From: Saccoglossus kowalevskii
Taxonomy: Eukaryota > Hemichordata > Enteropneusta > Harrimaniidae
Assembly: GCF_000003605.2 (NCBI RefSeq)
Contig: NW_003122409.1
Span: 539,293 to 583,610, forward strand
Direction: 5' to 3'
DNA length: 44,318 nucleotides
Position numbers and translations under genes: made by a program. Shown piece after piece: positions 33,852 to 44,219 of this stretch (position 1 is its first letter; the number at the start of each line of letters is the position of its first letter). The notes beneath the pieces are model-generated. The model saw nothing but the letters and a program-made list of their open reading frames with translations. It was not told the DNA's origin and did not search any database.

Positions 33852-35929
33852 CTCTTAGCCATTGTAATTAGATTAATTTTTATTTGTAATTTTCTTTTGT
33901 AACTTTTAATCTCCTCCAGTAGGTTGTTATAAGTCAATAAATACATTGTTACAAAGTGTCAATACATCACTTGGGTTTAGAGTGTCATCATGCCAAAATG
34001 TTGACATTTTCAGCACTTTTAGATATTTTTCTATAATTTCTTTGTTAATTTCTGACTAAATAGATATGATGGATTTTTCATTGCCTAAGGTCCTGTTTTT
34101 GAAAAACATATGGTGGCTTTTGAAATGATAATTACTATTACAGGCTGTTTAAAAACAAAACATCTGACAATGATATTATGATATATTTGTTTATTGGTTT
34201 ACAAGGTGATGCCATAAACTCTTTAATAATTGTGCTAAGGGTGTTCTGATGTAAATTTAATAAGTTGTGATTTTCAAGACATGAAGTTTAGTTCAGATTT
34301 CAATTTTTCTGGTTTCGCATACTTTGTTTTTTGCTGACTGATAGAAATATGATCTTCTAAAAATTATTACAAATTATAATGGAAACCAGAATTGCATGTT
34401 TGTAATTTTTGATGATTTAAATAACATTTGTCACATATTTTTAAACTTTTCTGTTAGGTTTTACATTGCATTTTTGATGTCATGATTGTCACATATTGAG
34501 ATAGTTTTTATTGATCTGATGTTTTCTTTTTGTAACCATAACATATTCGTAGACATAAATAATATCTATGTATTGTTTTTTGAAAAACAAAACATTTTTT
34601 CACATCCATTCCTGCAGTACTCATCTTACTTTTTCAAATTTGCTTTTATGCTTTGCCCTGCTATGGAGCAATAATTTAACCATCATTGTGGGTTGGCTAC
34701 CCACAATGCATTTGTGCATCCACCCAGTGTACAATATATGAGAAACTTAATAAATGAATCAGATAATATTGTAAATTGAGCCGACATTTATTTTGTCTGG
34801 TTGTCAGTTATGTTTGAGGGACATCACTTACACCAATATCTTTTTGTGATAATGTCAGCCTTTATTATTTTAATTTTGAGAGTGCAAGTTAATTATGTTT
34901 ATATTTGCTGTAGAATTATTCAAATTTGAAAAACAAATCTTGTGAATAGTTCCCCAGTTAACTGCATCTGCTTACTTTCTTCAGTTCACATTTTTGCAAT
35001 AACTCATCATGCACCTTGCATTCTTAGGTGACCTACTTTCTGAGACACCAGTGATTGAAAAAAAAAAGGCTACCAAAATTCCAAGGCCACCTCTCAGTTA
35101 TATGAAACTTTGGAGTTGATACTTAATGATGTGTGTCAATTTCATTCAGTTCATTTGCATTACAATTAACAGCCAGGTCTATGATGGACATTACGGTGAC
35201 CAGTATTTGTGCAAATAGCCTGGGGGACAACATGTGATTGTTCTTTTAACTTCTTTCAAGCACCTCCTTTTTTAACTGGGGAGTGTTCCCAACAACAAAT
35301 ACACATTATTCACTGTGATTTCAACCCAATTGTAGATTTTTCCTATTATTCAAAATCACAATTCACCAACACTGTGTCATGTCCTTCATATACAAAATAC
35401 ATCCATTTAATACTATTAATTTTTTTTTTCAAGTATCTGATTTTTTTTTTTGATTTTATTTTAGTTGTGATTAAAAATGTAGCTTCATGGATCAAGTGAT
35501 CTATTCTGGGTTTATTGAATAACACTGTAGTGGATTATCAGTGTCATTTCATGTCCAGTATAAAAGCTCCATTGCTAATAGTCAATGAACCATAAAATAC
35601 CAAGCAGTATATTTTAACTTAAAACATTACCATAGCAACAACTGATTTTTATAATGGTGCTACAGACAAATAAAAAAACTGTCTTGAGTTTTTTGACTAA
35701 AATTCTCATTGTTTGTAGAATCATTTGAGTAGCATACAAAGTCAACTTCTGAATCTTTTCACATGATAAACCTGCATTATTTTTGAAAAATTTTGATCCA
35801 GACCCGCAACTAATGGGAAATTTGGCCTAAAATTAACAATTAAATTAAAAAAACAAACATACATGAAATTATGCAGAAAAAAACATGGTCATGAAATTTG
35901 ATTATACCAATGGGAAAGCATACTGGTAA

Positions 35930-36149
35930 TACTGTAGAATACTTTATTTTTGCTTGGAATTTATTTTCGCTATTTTTGCTATTTTCACTGAAAGGTTGAT
36001 TTTGTGAAAATAAAATCCAGCGAATATACTATTTTTCCTATATTTCACATTCAACTCATAAAAATCAGTGAAAATAAATTCCATACAAAACACCCAAAAA
36101 GCCTTTTCAGTGAAAATTTATTCCAGCTAAAATAAAGTATTTCACAGTA
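35930..36149. mobile_element. MITE family A copy
   Basis: TA + CTGTAGAATACTTTATTTTT at the left and AATAAAGTATTTCACAG + TA at the right. With internal CCAGCGAATATAC and CATACAAAACACCCAAAAAG it is nearly identical in layout to the copy at 15206, suggesting both are fairly recent. Confidence 0.8.
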
Positions 36150-36287
36150 CTGTAAGAAGCTAGACCTGTAAGTGATGTGCACTAAACTTGGTTGTCACCT
36201 TTTCATTGTGAACATAACTTATTGAGATTGACCTATGACCTTGGAGCTAATCAATCAGTATAGTGAATAGATGTGGCAGTAATTAAT

Positions 36288-36299
36288 GGGGGGGGGGGG
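36288..36299. repeat. Poly-G tract (12 G)
   Basis: A run of 12 G in otherwise AT-rich intron. Length may be unreliable in assembly. Confidence 0.8.
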
Positions 36300-36809
36300 T
36301 CTGTGAAGGTCAAATTAACATTCAAAAAATTAAATGCCACCCATGTCAACATTATTTTGCTCATTACCATATTTCTTTATAAATAAAGTAAATATCTTTA
36401 TAAAGAATGGTCAGATGTCTAGTCAGGTATTCCAAAGTATGTTTTTTTTTTACTGAGACATGAACCATGACATGAATGTACTTGAACTCTGGCATGCTGG
36501 ATGTAAGAGAAAAGTAATATATTCTAATTGTTGTGTGAGGGCGCTCTATTTTCCCACCTGTGTACCATGCCTCCTCACTCACCTTTGACCCCATCACGCA
36601 CCAAAATAAACTATTGTCACTTGACAAATGGAAATTTTATGGGCCCATGTGCTCCATGTTCTGTGCTCTAGGTCTGTTTTACAAACTAGATGAGTAATGA
36701 TGATTAAACAAAGTTGAAGGAAGCTGCACAGACTATTTTTTATCTCTTAAATTTATTTTTTATCTTATCATAGTTTAATCTATTTAGCTGTTGTATTTTT
36801 TGTGATTTG

Positions 36810-36835
36810 TATTTTATTTTATTTTATTTTATTTA
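36810..36835. repeat. (ATTTT)n short tandem repeat
   Basis: About five ATTTT units in intron 5. Confidence 0.9.
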
Positions 36836-38051
36836 ACATACTGTGTCCTCTGATGGCATAGTTATTATCATAGTTATTTTTTATGCCAAATGTCTGGTGA
36901 TTTTATTGATCGGTGCATAAAAATAATTTTTTGAATAATACTTTTTACTTCATGGTACAACAGAATATAACTTCAAATACAGAAATAATAATAAAAATAT
37001 TATCAGTAATTCAAGAACAGTTATAAATAATACATTTTCAGAGATTGAAAACTTTCTGGAATAATTGTCTGGAGATTCAGCTTAACCCTTAGACTGCCAG
37101 ATATTCTCCCTGCCCCAAATTCAGTGCAAATATTTTCATATTTCGTAAAATTGTCACTAAATTTCATCATAATTTCGGACTACGCAGACTATTTCCGAAG
37201 TAGCTTTTGGTCTTTTGATCAAAAGTTTAAGATTTTATGTCAAGAACAGACTGTAGAAAATAATTTTTTGTAGATGGTGCCAAAATTTGACAATGGTGAT
37301 CAAAGTGTTAAAATGATTAATAATTGTACTTGCTTGACGGCAATATGATAGGTCATTCCATAATTTGAGGCAGCTACAGAAGACTGCCTATCATCGCATA
37401 TTGTCTAATTTGACCAACAGCATCTGATTAGAGTGACATAAGTTACTGATAGACTGATGTCTACCTCCTGAGTACCTTAAATACTAGAAAAATAATATTG
37501 AACTCTATCCTGAATTTTACGGGCAACTAATACAATTTAATTTTTTTACCCCACAAAATACAGCTGCATAATTTAAAAAAACAAATTTAGGAAGACCTGT
37601 AACTATGTCCATGTAAAGACATAAATTTAGGCGGGAAAAAATCTGGCACCAAGTCTTGTGTCCAAATGTAGATTTGCATTTAGAGTTTAAGTATAATCAC
37701 TTGTTTCCATTTTTTATTTAGTTGTTTTACGGTTATCTCCCACTCCTTCACTGCGGTATTAAAAAAAGCTGTAAAATGTTGTTTATATAGTTGGTCTAAT
37801 TAAAAATTATCAAGGCCACGAGATTTTTTCTGATTATTTACAGTATCATAATCTTTCTATCTGATAGAAGAACTGTGAAAATATATCAAGATATCCCGTC
37901 CAAAATATTTATAAATTTAAAAAATCTACATATAAGTGTGTCACAACATTAAAAATAGTTTTGTCTCTATGACAACCGAACGAAAGGGGTCACACTTTTA
38001 TAATCATATGTACTGTTCTTTTTTTCTAACATCTCTGTTACTTGCCTCTAG

Positions 38052-38205
38052 GTGGCGGTCTTTCAAGTTATTTAGATAATCCACAAGATGCAGGCAAGTC
38101 TTTGGAGCCATGCATAGAGAAGACAGCCATGTCAGCAGTGCCAAAAGATGAATATTCACAAACACCTATCATGTTAGGTGCTACAGCTGGTATGCGATTG
38201 TTAGA
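38052..38205 (+). CDS. Ubl-NTPDase exon 6: ACR2
   Basis: 154 nt between acceptor TTGCCTCTAG and donor TTAGA|GTAAGT, phase 1 to 2. It encodes GGGLSSYLDNPQDAG, LEPCIEKTAMSAVPKDEY and TPIMLGATAGMRLL (ACR2 at residues 209-218). CD39 reads TPVYLGATAGMRLL at the same place. The Cys in LEPC is the likely partner of the Cys in exon 5 by homology with CD39 (LTDCMERA). Confidence 0.96.
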
Positions 38206-38429
38206 GTAAGTAGTTGATTAACAAGTATTAACTATTATCAACCAAAATTAATCCACCTCATTTCATTTGTTGCGTAAGCCGAAAATAGAATCATGTTTTG
38301 AAAAAAAAATTGTAAAAGATAGTTATGGTTTGGTATGATTGTTGAGCATTGGAATCATGTAATTCTGCACATTATGTCAAACTCAACTGCCATTTTTTGA
38401 TAAAAACCTACTTCTATATTGTGAGTGAC

Positions 38430-38740
38430 CCCACTTATGAACACAAAAGTTTCCCGCACCAGACTCATGATCGGTAGACCCAAGTTCAAATCCTTCCTTA
38501 GGCTGAACATCAAAAGGGTCAACCCCTACCCTGGGTGAGTGTGCCACAGACTCAATGGGATGGCCAATTCCACTGGCTGAGATTCATTCACTAACGGATG
38601 CGACTTTGGGGGAACCTTGGTTAAGGTCCGCAGGTGCTTGTGTTCGACCAAGCCTGGTTGACGCCAGGATAGTGCATTCAATTGCCATTTGATAGGAAGA
38701 TGGCAGCACAGCCCTGTCATGTAGTTTCAAACATGAATAT
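38430..38740 (+). repeat. Possible tRNA-related SINE
   Basis: GACTCATGATCGGTAGACCC followed by AAGTTCAAATCC resembles the anticodon arm and T-arm (B box GTTCAAATC) of a tRNA, possibly Met (CAT). The 250 bases after it are GC-richer and look repetitive. The 5' half of a tRNA is not clear, so it is not a functional tRNA gene. Confidence 0.35.
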
Positions 38741-39565
38741 GACTTCTGTGACAAAAATGCACTATGTGTCAGCACTAGCACTTGCAATTTGCACATACAA
38801 AAGACATACAAAAGGAGAGACAACAGTGACATTTAATGTCGCCTGGCACAAAAAAAAAAGTTTTGAAATTTATAATCAGTTTAAACAAAGAGAACATTAA
38901 GCTTTGTCATTTTAAGTGATTTCTGGGTTTTACAAAATTTTCATCATTCATATACTTTCTTCTTTAAAACATGATAAAAAGAAAAAAAAAATGATCAAAA
39001 TTGGTTCCCAATAATCCATATCCTCCCAAGAAAAACAACCAAACTTTTAATAATATAGTTCTTCCATACCAGTAACTACAGCTGTCAAACTGTCAACTAG
39101 TTTAACAATATAGATAATTTTTGAAAATTAGATACAAGTATTTAAATAAATATTTTAAATCTCACACAATGTGTGATATCAATACAAACTTACTAATTGT
39201 TCTCAAATTATGAATAACAATTGCATGATTTGCATATTTGTACCTCCTCTCTTCCCCTAAATACTGTGTTTTATATGCCTATTATGACTGAATCTTCACC
39301 ACCAAATTTTGCATGAGTACACATTTATATTCACAAGGTACACCAAAACACTGATATATATTCATCCCTATTTATCTCTAACGTTTATTAAATGGTTGAT
39401 AAATCATGGATACAATGAAAACTCTATTCTAATCACCTCACAATCACATAAATCACCTGACCTGATAAGAGGTCGTGTGACTTAAGAATGACCTCTGGGT
39501 TAGAAGTTATTTATTTTCAAACATACATATGGCTAAATCTGCCTCACAATAAAATACCCGTGTTA

Positions 39566-39936
39566 TACAGTCATACCTGTGCTAACGTCTGTATAAAGAC
39601 CACCTGCCAATAGTGACCACTGTAATTGTATTAGCAACCTGTTTATAAAGAACACCTGTCTTATGTGACCATCCTTCCAGCAAAATTTTTACAGATTTGT
39701 TCAGAGACTAAAATAATAATAATCAACTTTCTCTTTAGAAAACTATTTTTAATTTCCTCAAGTCAAACTTATTAAACTTTGAACAACACAAATTTTTATG
39801 GCAATAGCAACATCTAAAAGTATGAATTGGTGATCCCTAAAAAGTATTCCAACCTCCATATAAAGACCACCCTGTCTATAAAGACCACCCTGTCTATAAA
39901 GACCATTTTAATGAAGTCCCATGAGGTTTGACTGTA
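39566..39936. repeat. Inverted-repeat element with TATAAAGACCACC motifs
   Basis: TACAGTCATACCTG at the left is matched by GAGGTTTGACTGTA at the right (reverse complement TACAGTCAAACCTC). Inside, variants of CTGT(C/T)TATAAAGACCACC occur five times, with two tandem copies near 39870-39900. Probably a non-autonomous DNA element. Confidence 0.5.
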
Positions 39937-40412
39937 CATGCCTTTAATTAGCTCTAATTGTACATTAATGAAACTTGTGTTTCTCAACATTTGTGAGCAT
40001 ATTCTTGTTTTTCATGAAAATGTGTTTTATTTTTTCTATTTCTGTCTGTTATTATTAAAAATTTAGCAAACTAGGAAAACAACTGTGTCTAGCTTTTATC
40101 CTGTGTGGCTTTGTGTGATTCGTGACATCAGAATTTATGAATAAATTACCACTAGTTATTATTCGTGTCAGGTTTACTTCTGTTTTGTGCAATTCTTAGC
40201 AAACCCTGAGATGCCATGATATATTAAAATGAATTTGTGAAAGAAGCGGATTAATTGGTGCAAAGTTGTGCAAATAAATTAAAAAAAAGAAAAATTGGAA
40301 ATGCGCACCAAAGTTATTCTGGCCTTCTGATTGTCTAAAATTATAATAAAAGTCTTTACTTTGTTACTCTTATGTGCAAAGCATACTGAAATCTGGCCGC
40401 TATCTATTAGAT

Positions 40413-41555
40413 CTTTGGCAATAACAATAACAATTCCTAATTTCCGAGTTACTATTTTTCTCACGAAATTCGATAGAGGGCGTTCTCAAAGTACCCGGAT
40501 GACAGTCCATTCAACGTTCGTGGTGGGGTTGAAATTTGAGTGGCGTCTGCTGTAAGCAATATACTCAACGCCAGTGGATTCGAATGCGTTGTCGGGAACC
40601 TGAGTGGACGCCAAACTATATTCCTGGGTTTGTTCACGGCATTTTCCATCCTGCGCCAGTATTTTAGTTCAATAACTGGAGACAACCGTCTTTCAACCGC
40701 AGTTATACATCGATTGAAAAATGAAGACTCTGTCAGCTTCCTGAGACGAGCGCAAACGAAAACATTGAGCCGGATTTGATGGAAATTTCGCTCGTTGCCG
40801 ATTCCCACATCGATCTTCTTGTTCAGAATCCTTATGATAGCATTTGTTTCGAAGTTGAAGTTAAAATAACTACGGAAGGAAAAACGTGTGTCCATTTATG
40901 ATAACTGCATCTGCTGATCGCCTGGTGGATCATATTAAATCAAACTCACACTACACAGTTACAAACACCAGAAACTAGTAAGGATTTTCCTTCATGGATG
41001 ATTGCCGAATACACTTTGCCATAGTGAAAATAAATTATGTATTCTGCACATGATGAAGCTTTACAGAAAGTAAATAACCATTATCAAGTCGATATTCTTT
41101 CAGTCTGGCTGTTGTCCAATCACTTCGATGCAACAAATATGCGAACATATCAGCTATTTCAAACAAAAGCAAAGTATGAAGGTTTTTTGCCAAGTTTTTA
41201 CGTTACACAGATCTACCAGAGTTATCGTCGACTCACTGTGTTACAGTACGACGACGAATTGTTTGACTCTTGGCGAACATTTAACTCGTTTGCTAACTCA
41301 ACAAGTTCAAAAAGTTTAGCTTTACGAACATTGCTGCAAGTTATACCACGATCCTAATGAAATTTGCGGAGTTCTGGAACTTTTTTGCTTTTCCAATCTA
41401 TTGATTTACGCATGTAAGAATACAAAACTTCAATAAAAACAAACCCACTCAGGCTCGTCATCCGGGTATTTTGGATGCGCCCTCTAGCGGAATTCCGTAG
41501 TAAACTAACAACTCGAAAATTAGGAATTGCCAGATATTACTTTATTGCCCAAATC
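40413..41555. mobile_element. 1.1-kb element with terminal inverted repeats of about 90 bp
   Basis: The left arm (40413-40503) contains CAATTCCTAATTTCCGAGTT, TAGAGGGCG and GTACCCGGATGAC. The right arm (41457-41555) gives, in reverse complement, CAATTCCTAATTTTCGAGTT, TAGAGGGCGC and ATACCCGGATGAC. The interior is GC-richer than the intron and carries a 144-codon frame on the minus strand (40461-40895) and a 106-codon frame on the plus strand (41037-41357). I recognise no transposase motif in either. It is likely a non-autonomous or decayed DNA transposon. Confidence 0.6.
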
Positions 41556-41712
41556 AAGTAAATCTGAACACTGGGCCAAGAAAACTATTACTGTTTCTTC
41601 TAAAATTTAAACTATGGTAATGCCTCTATCTGTTTTGGGACACAAAAAAGCAGGTTATTGCTACACCAGAAATTTATTTCACCAAAAAAAAAATAGGGCA
41701 CTACATGTGTTG

Positions 41713-42302
41713 ATAATATGAATTAATTCAGCAAAAAGTATGAATAAATTATGCAAACACTATGAATTAATTATGCGAAAAGTATGAATAAATTATGCAA
41801 ACACTATGAATTAATTATGCAAAAACTAGGAATAAATTATGCAAACACTATGAATAAATTATGCGAAAACTATGAATAATTATGCAAACACTATGAATAA
41901 ATTATGCGAAAACTATGAATAAATTATGGAAACACTATGAATAAATTATGCGAAAACTTTGAATAAATTATGCAAACACTATGAATAAATTATGCAAAAA
42001 CTATGAATAAATTATGGAAACACTATGAATAAATTATTCAAACACTGAATTAATTATGTGAAAACTATGAATTAATTATGCAAAAACTATTAATAAATTA
42101 TGCTAATATTATGAATAAATTATGCAAACTACTATGAAAATATGATGCAAACACTATGAATTAATTATGCTAATATGAATAAATTATGCAAACTACTATG
42201 AATAAATTATGCAAACTACTATGAATTAATTATGCAAATACTATGAATTAACTATGAAAATACTATGAAAACATTATGTAAATAATATAAATAAATTATG
42301 CA
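41713..42302. repeat. Minisatellite with a 22-bp unit, about 26 copies
   Basis: The unit is TATGAATAAATTATGCAAAC plus AC, with variants GAATTAATT, GCGAAA and TTATGGAAAC. It ends about 70 bases before the exon 7 acceptor, so length changes would alter the region where a branch point could lie. Confidence 0.93.
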
Positions 42303-42374
42303 ATTTTGCCAAAGTCCTGAATTTGTCATTAATTAAACATAACGATATTGATTTATTAATTTTTCCTTTTTCAG

Positions 42375-42534
42375 AAAAGAGGATAAGAATGTTAGTGATG
42401 CGATAATATCCTCAGTGTGGACCAGTCTTGAGCAATATCCATTTAATGTCACTAATGTTAGTATCATAAGCGGTGAATCTGAAGGCTCATTCTCATGGGT
42501 GACAGTCAACTATTTACTGGGTAACTTTGTAGAG
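42375..42534 (+). CDS. Ubl-NTPDase exon 7: ACR3
   Basis: 160 nt between acceptor CCTTTTTCAG and donor GTAGAG|GTGAGT, phase 2 to 0. ACR3 reads SGESEGSFSWVTVNYLLG (residues 251-268); the Glu before Gly-Ser-Phe (about residue 255) corresponds to the catalytic base Glu of the family (CD39 TGQEEGAYGW). Family members usually have EG(A/V)(Y/F)GW, whereas here the second Gly is Ser. Three N-glycosylation sequons (NVS, NVT, NVS) fit an extracellular or lumenal domain. Confidence 0.96.
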
Positions 42535-43074
42535 GTGAGTTAACATATTATCATCTGAGTAGATCACGCTGTGAAATAACTTCCTGCCATTTTAGCAAAT
42601 TTAAAACTTGAATTATGCAAAACAAAAATGCCCAAAAAGATCTCATTGAGAGTGACAGTGACAGTGAGACAAGAGTGAGAGCAGGCTTTTTGCTAAATTA
42701 CCAGGAGCTACATTTTGAAGTGTAAATGTACCGTCTGAATAAGCCACATCTCAACTTATCATACCAGAAAGTATTCTATTCTATTCTATTCTATTCTATT
42801 CTATTCTATTCTATTCTATTCTATTCTATTCTATTCTATTCTATTCTATTCTATTACTAGTACTTTGATCATCACAGTGAATGGCTATTGATCTACTTAA
42901 AGATGGCCATAGCGTATCATTGTTTACAAACAAGCGTCTACCCATGCATCTTTGCGTTTTTAGCGTGTGTTGTTATCGTCGCTTGGGACTCAATTCAGGT
43001 GACAATCCTCCCACTTTGAAGCGCATTTCATGATAAATATGTACATTTCACTAACTGATTATTCTGATTTCTAG
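42535..43074 (+). other. Intron 7 of the Ubl-NTPDase gene
   Basis: 540 bases, containing the (ATTCT)n tract. Nothing else recognised. Confidence 0.85.
42772..42855. repeat. (ATTCT)n pentanucleotide tract, about 17 copies
   Basis: An uninterrupted run of ATTCT units. The same pentamer expands in human ATXN10, where it is known to unpair easily. No relation beyond sequence is implied. Confidence 0.97.
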
Positions 43075-43314
43075 GTCCCAGCCTCTCTGTCTTCCATATT
43101 CTGGACTTCCACAGAAAAGCATACCGTGGGGGCTATTGACATGGGGGGTGCCTCAACACAGATGACATTCATACCTGAAGATACCACTGTTGTACCAATT
43201 GAAGACCAGAGATACCTAAAACTTTATGGAGAGGACTATCACGTGTACACCCATAGCTACCTATGTTATGGCGTCAGGGAAGCCGAAAGACGATTTTTAG
43301 CAAATCTTGTAAAG
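43075..43314 (+). CDS. Ubl-NTPDase exon 8: ACR4
   Basis: 240 nt between acceptor TGATTTCTAG and donor AAAG|GTATGT, 80 codons, phase 0 to 0. GAIDMGGASTQ (residues 291-301) is ACR4, the second phosphate-binding loop (GALDLGGASTQ in CD39). YHVYTHSYLCYG matches the CD39-type YNVYTHSFLCYG; ENTPD4/7 have a different sequence here. The GC content is higher than the introns, with no frame disruption. Confidence 0.97.
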
Positions 43315-43928
43315 GTATGTAGTGTTTATGAGCAAGCCTCCTTATGTACTGCATTATAAAAATAAATATTTTTATATATAGCAGCCTGTTTTTTTGAACG
43401 GGTAAATTTATCAGATGCATAATAATATATTGAGTCAATTTACAACATACTTATATCGATATCAATACATATTGTTGTATAGGATACACGTTCTACTGAC
43501 ATACCATAATCCTTATATAGCTGGACAATCTACTAAAAAAAAATATTTTTTATTTTCCTCTAGCAATTCAATCACCTCGTAGAAAATAACCACAATAGTT
43601 GCTACCAATCCAGCTCGATGTTTCTTATGGGCAATAAATAAAATTAGTTACATTTTTGAGTTTTTCTGTGTTTTCATACTTTTTCTTTTTCTAATGACCT
43701 CTGTAGGCATCTTTAAGTCTACAATAATGTTACCACTGATTAAAACCCTAAAAGATAATTTAAACCCCTCAAAAATAATAATTTAAATTTTTTCTGACTA
43801 TTTAACGACCTGCAAAATAATAATTTATTTATTCAAATAATAGAATGATTACGTTTTTTAACCGGGGATGGTATGTCAGTTTTATAATGCCAAAGTCTTC
43901 ATTACATTCATTTTTATCATCAATATAG
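43315..43928 (+). other. Intron 8 of the Ubl-NTPDase gene
   Basis: 614 AT-rich bases with no repeat or frame of note. Confidence 0.85.
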
Positions 43929-44219
43929 GATTCCAACTACACGCACACTGTTATCAATCCCTGCGCTCCAATTGGTTACTCAGAACACCGAACAGCTGCT
44001 TATCTTTTTGATGCATACTGTAGTCATGGTGATGAAGCCTTGTCTGCCTGGGGATCAGAGGTTGTTATGCCTAATGACCTCAATATTGACCTCAGTAACA
44101 TTACTTTCACTATAAATGGCAGTAGTAATACTACACAGTGCTCAGCGGAGGTTAGAAAGTTGTTCGATACTCCTCCTTTCCAGAGTGTTTTCAAGCCACC
44201 TGTTTTTGGCGAATACTAT
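43929..44219 (+). CDS. Ubl-NTPDase exon 9: C-terminal lobe (gene continues beyond window)
   Basis: 291 nt between acceptor AATATAG and donor TACTAT|GTAAGT, 97 codons, phase 0 to 0. INPCAPIGYSEH, a second Cys in DAYC, and NTTQCSAEVRKLF match the layout of CD39 (DPC..PGY, TPC, NYQQCHQSILELF), with conserved cysteines. Sequons NYT, NIT, NGS and NTT support a glycosylated ectodomain. It ends at FKPPVFGEYY, just before the region that leads to ACR5 in relatives. ACR5 (DAGW-type) is not in the window. Confidence 0.92.

Larger units (their letters stand above)
23756..38051 (+). other. Intron 5 of the Ubl-NTPDase gene (14.3 kb)
   Basis: The largest intron in the window, between the ACR1 and ACR2 exons. 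It contains MITE copies (27555, 30583, 35930), inverted-repeat and dispersed repeats (31932-32424, 32470-32840), a TTA microsatellite, a 50-N gap, a CTCF-like motif (31677) and twin M-box motifs (26669). The longest frame, 138 codons at 30011-30427, is Phe/Ile/Cys-biased and resembles no family I know. Confidence 0.7.
38206..42374 (+). other. Intron 6 of the Ubl-NTPDase gene (4.2 kb)
   Basis: It contains a possible tRNA-related SINE (about 38430-38740), an inverted-repeat element (39566-39936), a 1.1-kb element with long terminal inverted repeats (40413-41555) and the 22-bp array ending near the exon 7 acceptor. No NTPDase exon is missing between ACR2 and ACR3, since the flanking phases and the protein alignment are continuous. 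Confidence 0.75.

Noticed and set aside
33502-33858. 118-codon frame with polyisoleucine
   Set aside because: Produced by the TTA microsatellite and runs into the N gap.
38453-38500. Functional tRNA gene
   Set aside because: Only the anticodon-arm and T-arm-like part is visible. The acceptor stem and D-arm do not pair, so at most it is a SINE remnant.
38526-38832. Minus-strand frames of 64 and 82 codons
   Set aside because: They lie in a GC-richer, repeat-like segment next to a tRNA-like B box and are best explained by the putative SINE.
40540-40779. 79-codon plus-strand frame in the 1.1-kb element
   Set aside because: It overlaps the 144-codon minus-strand frame, and neither has a known motif. 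Both are reported only as part of the element.
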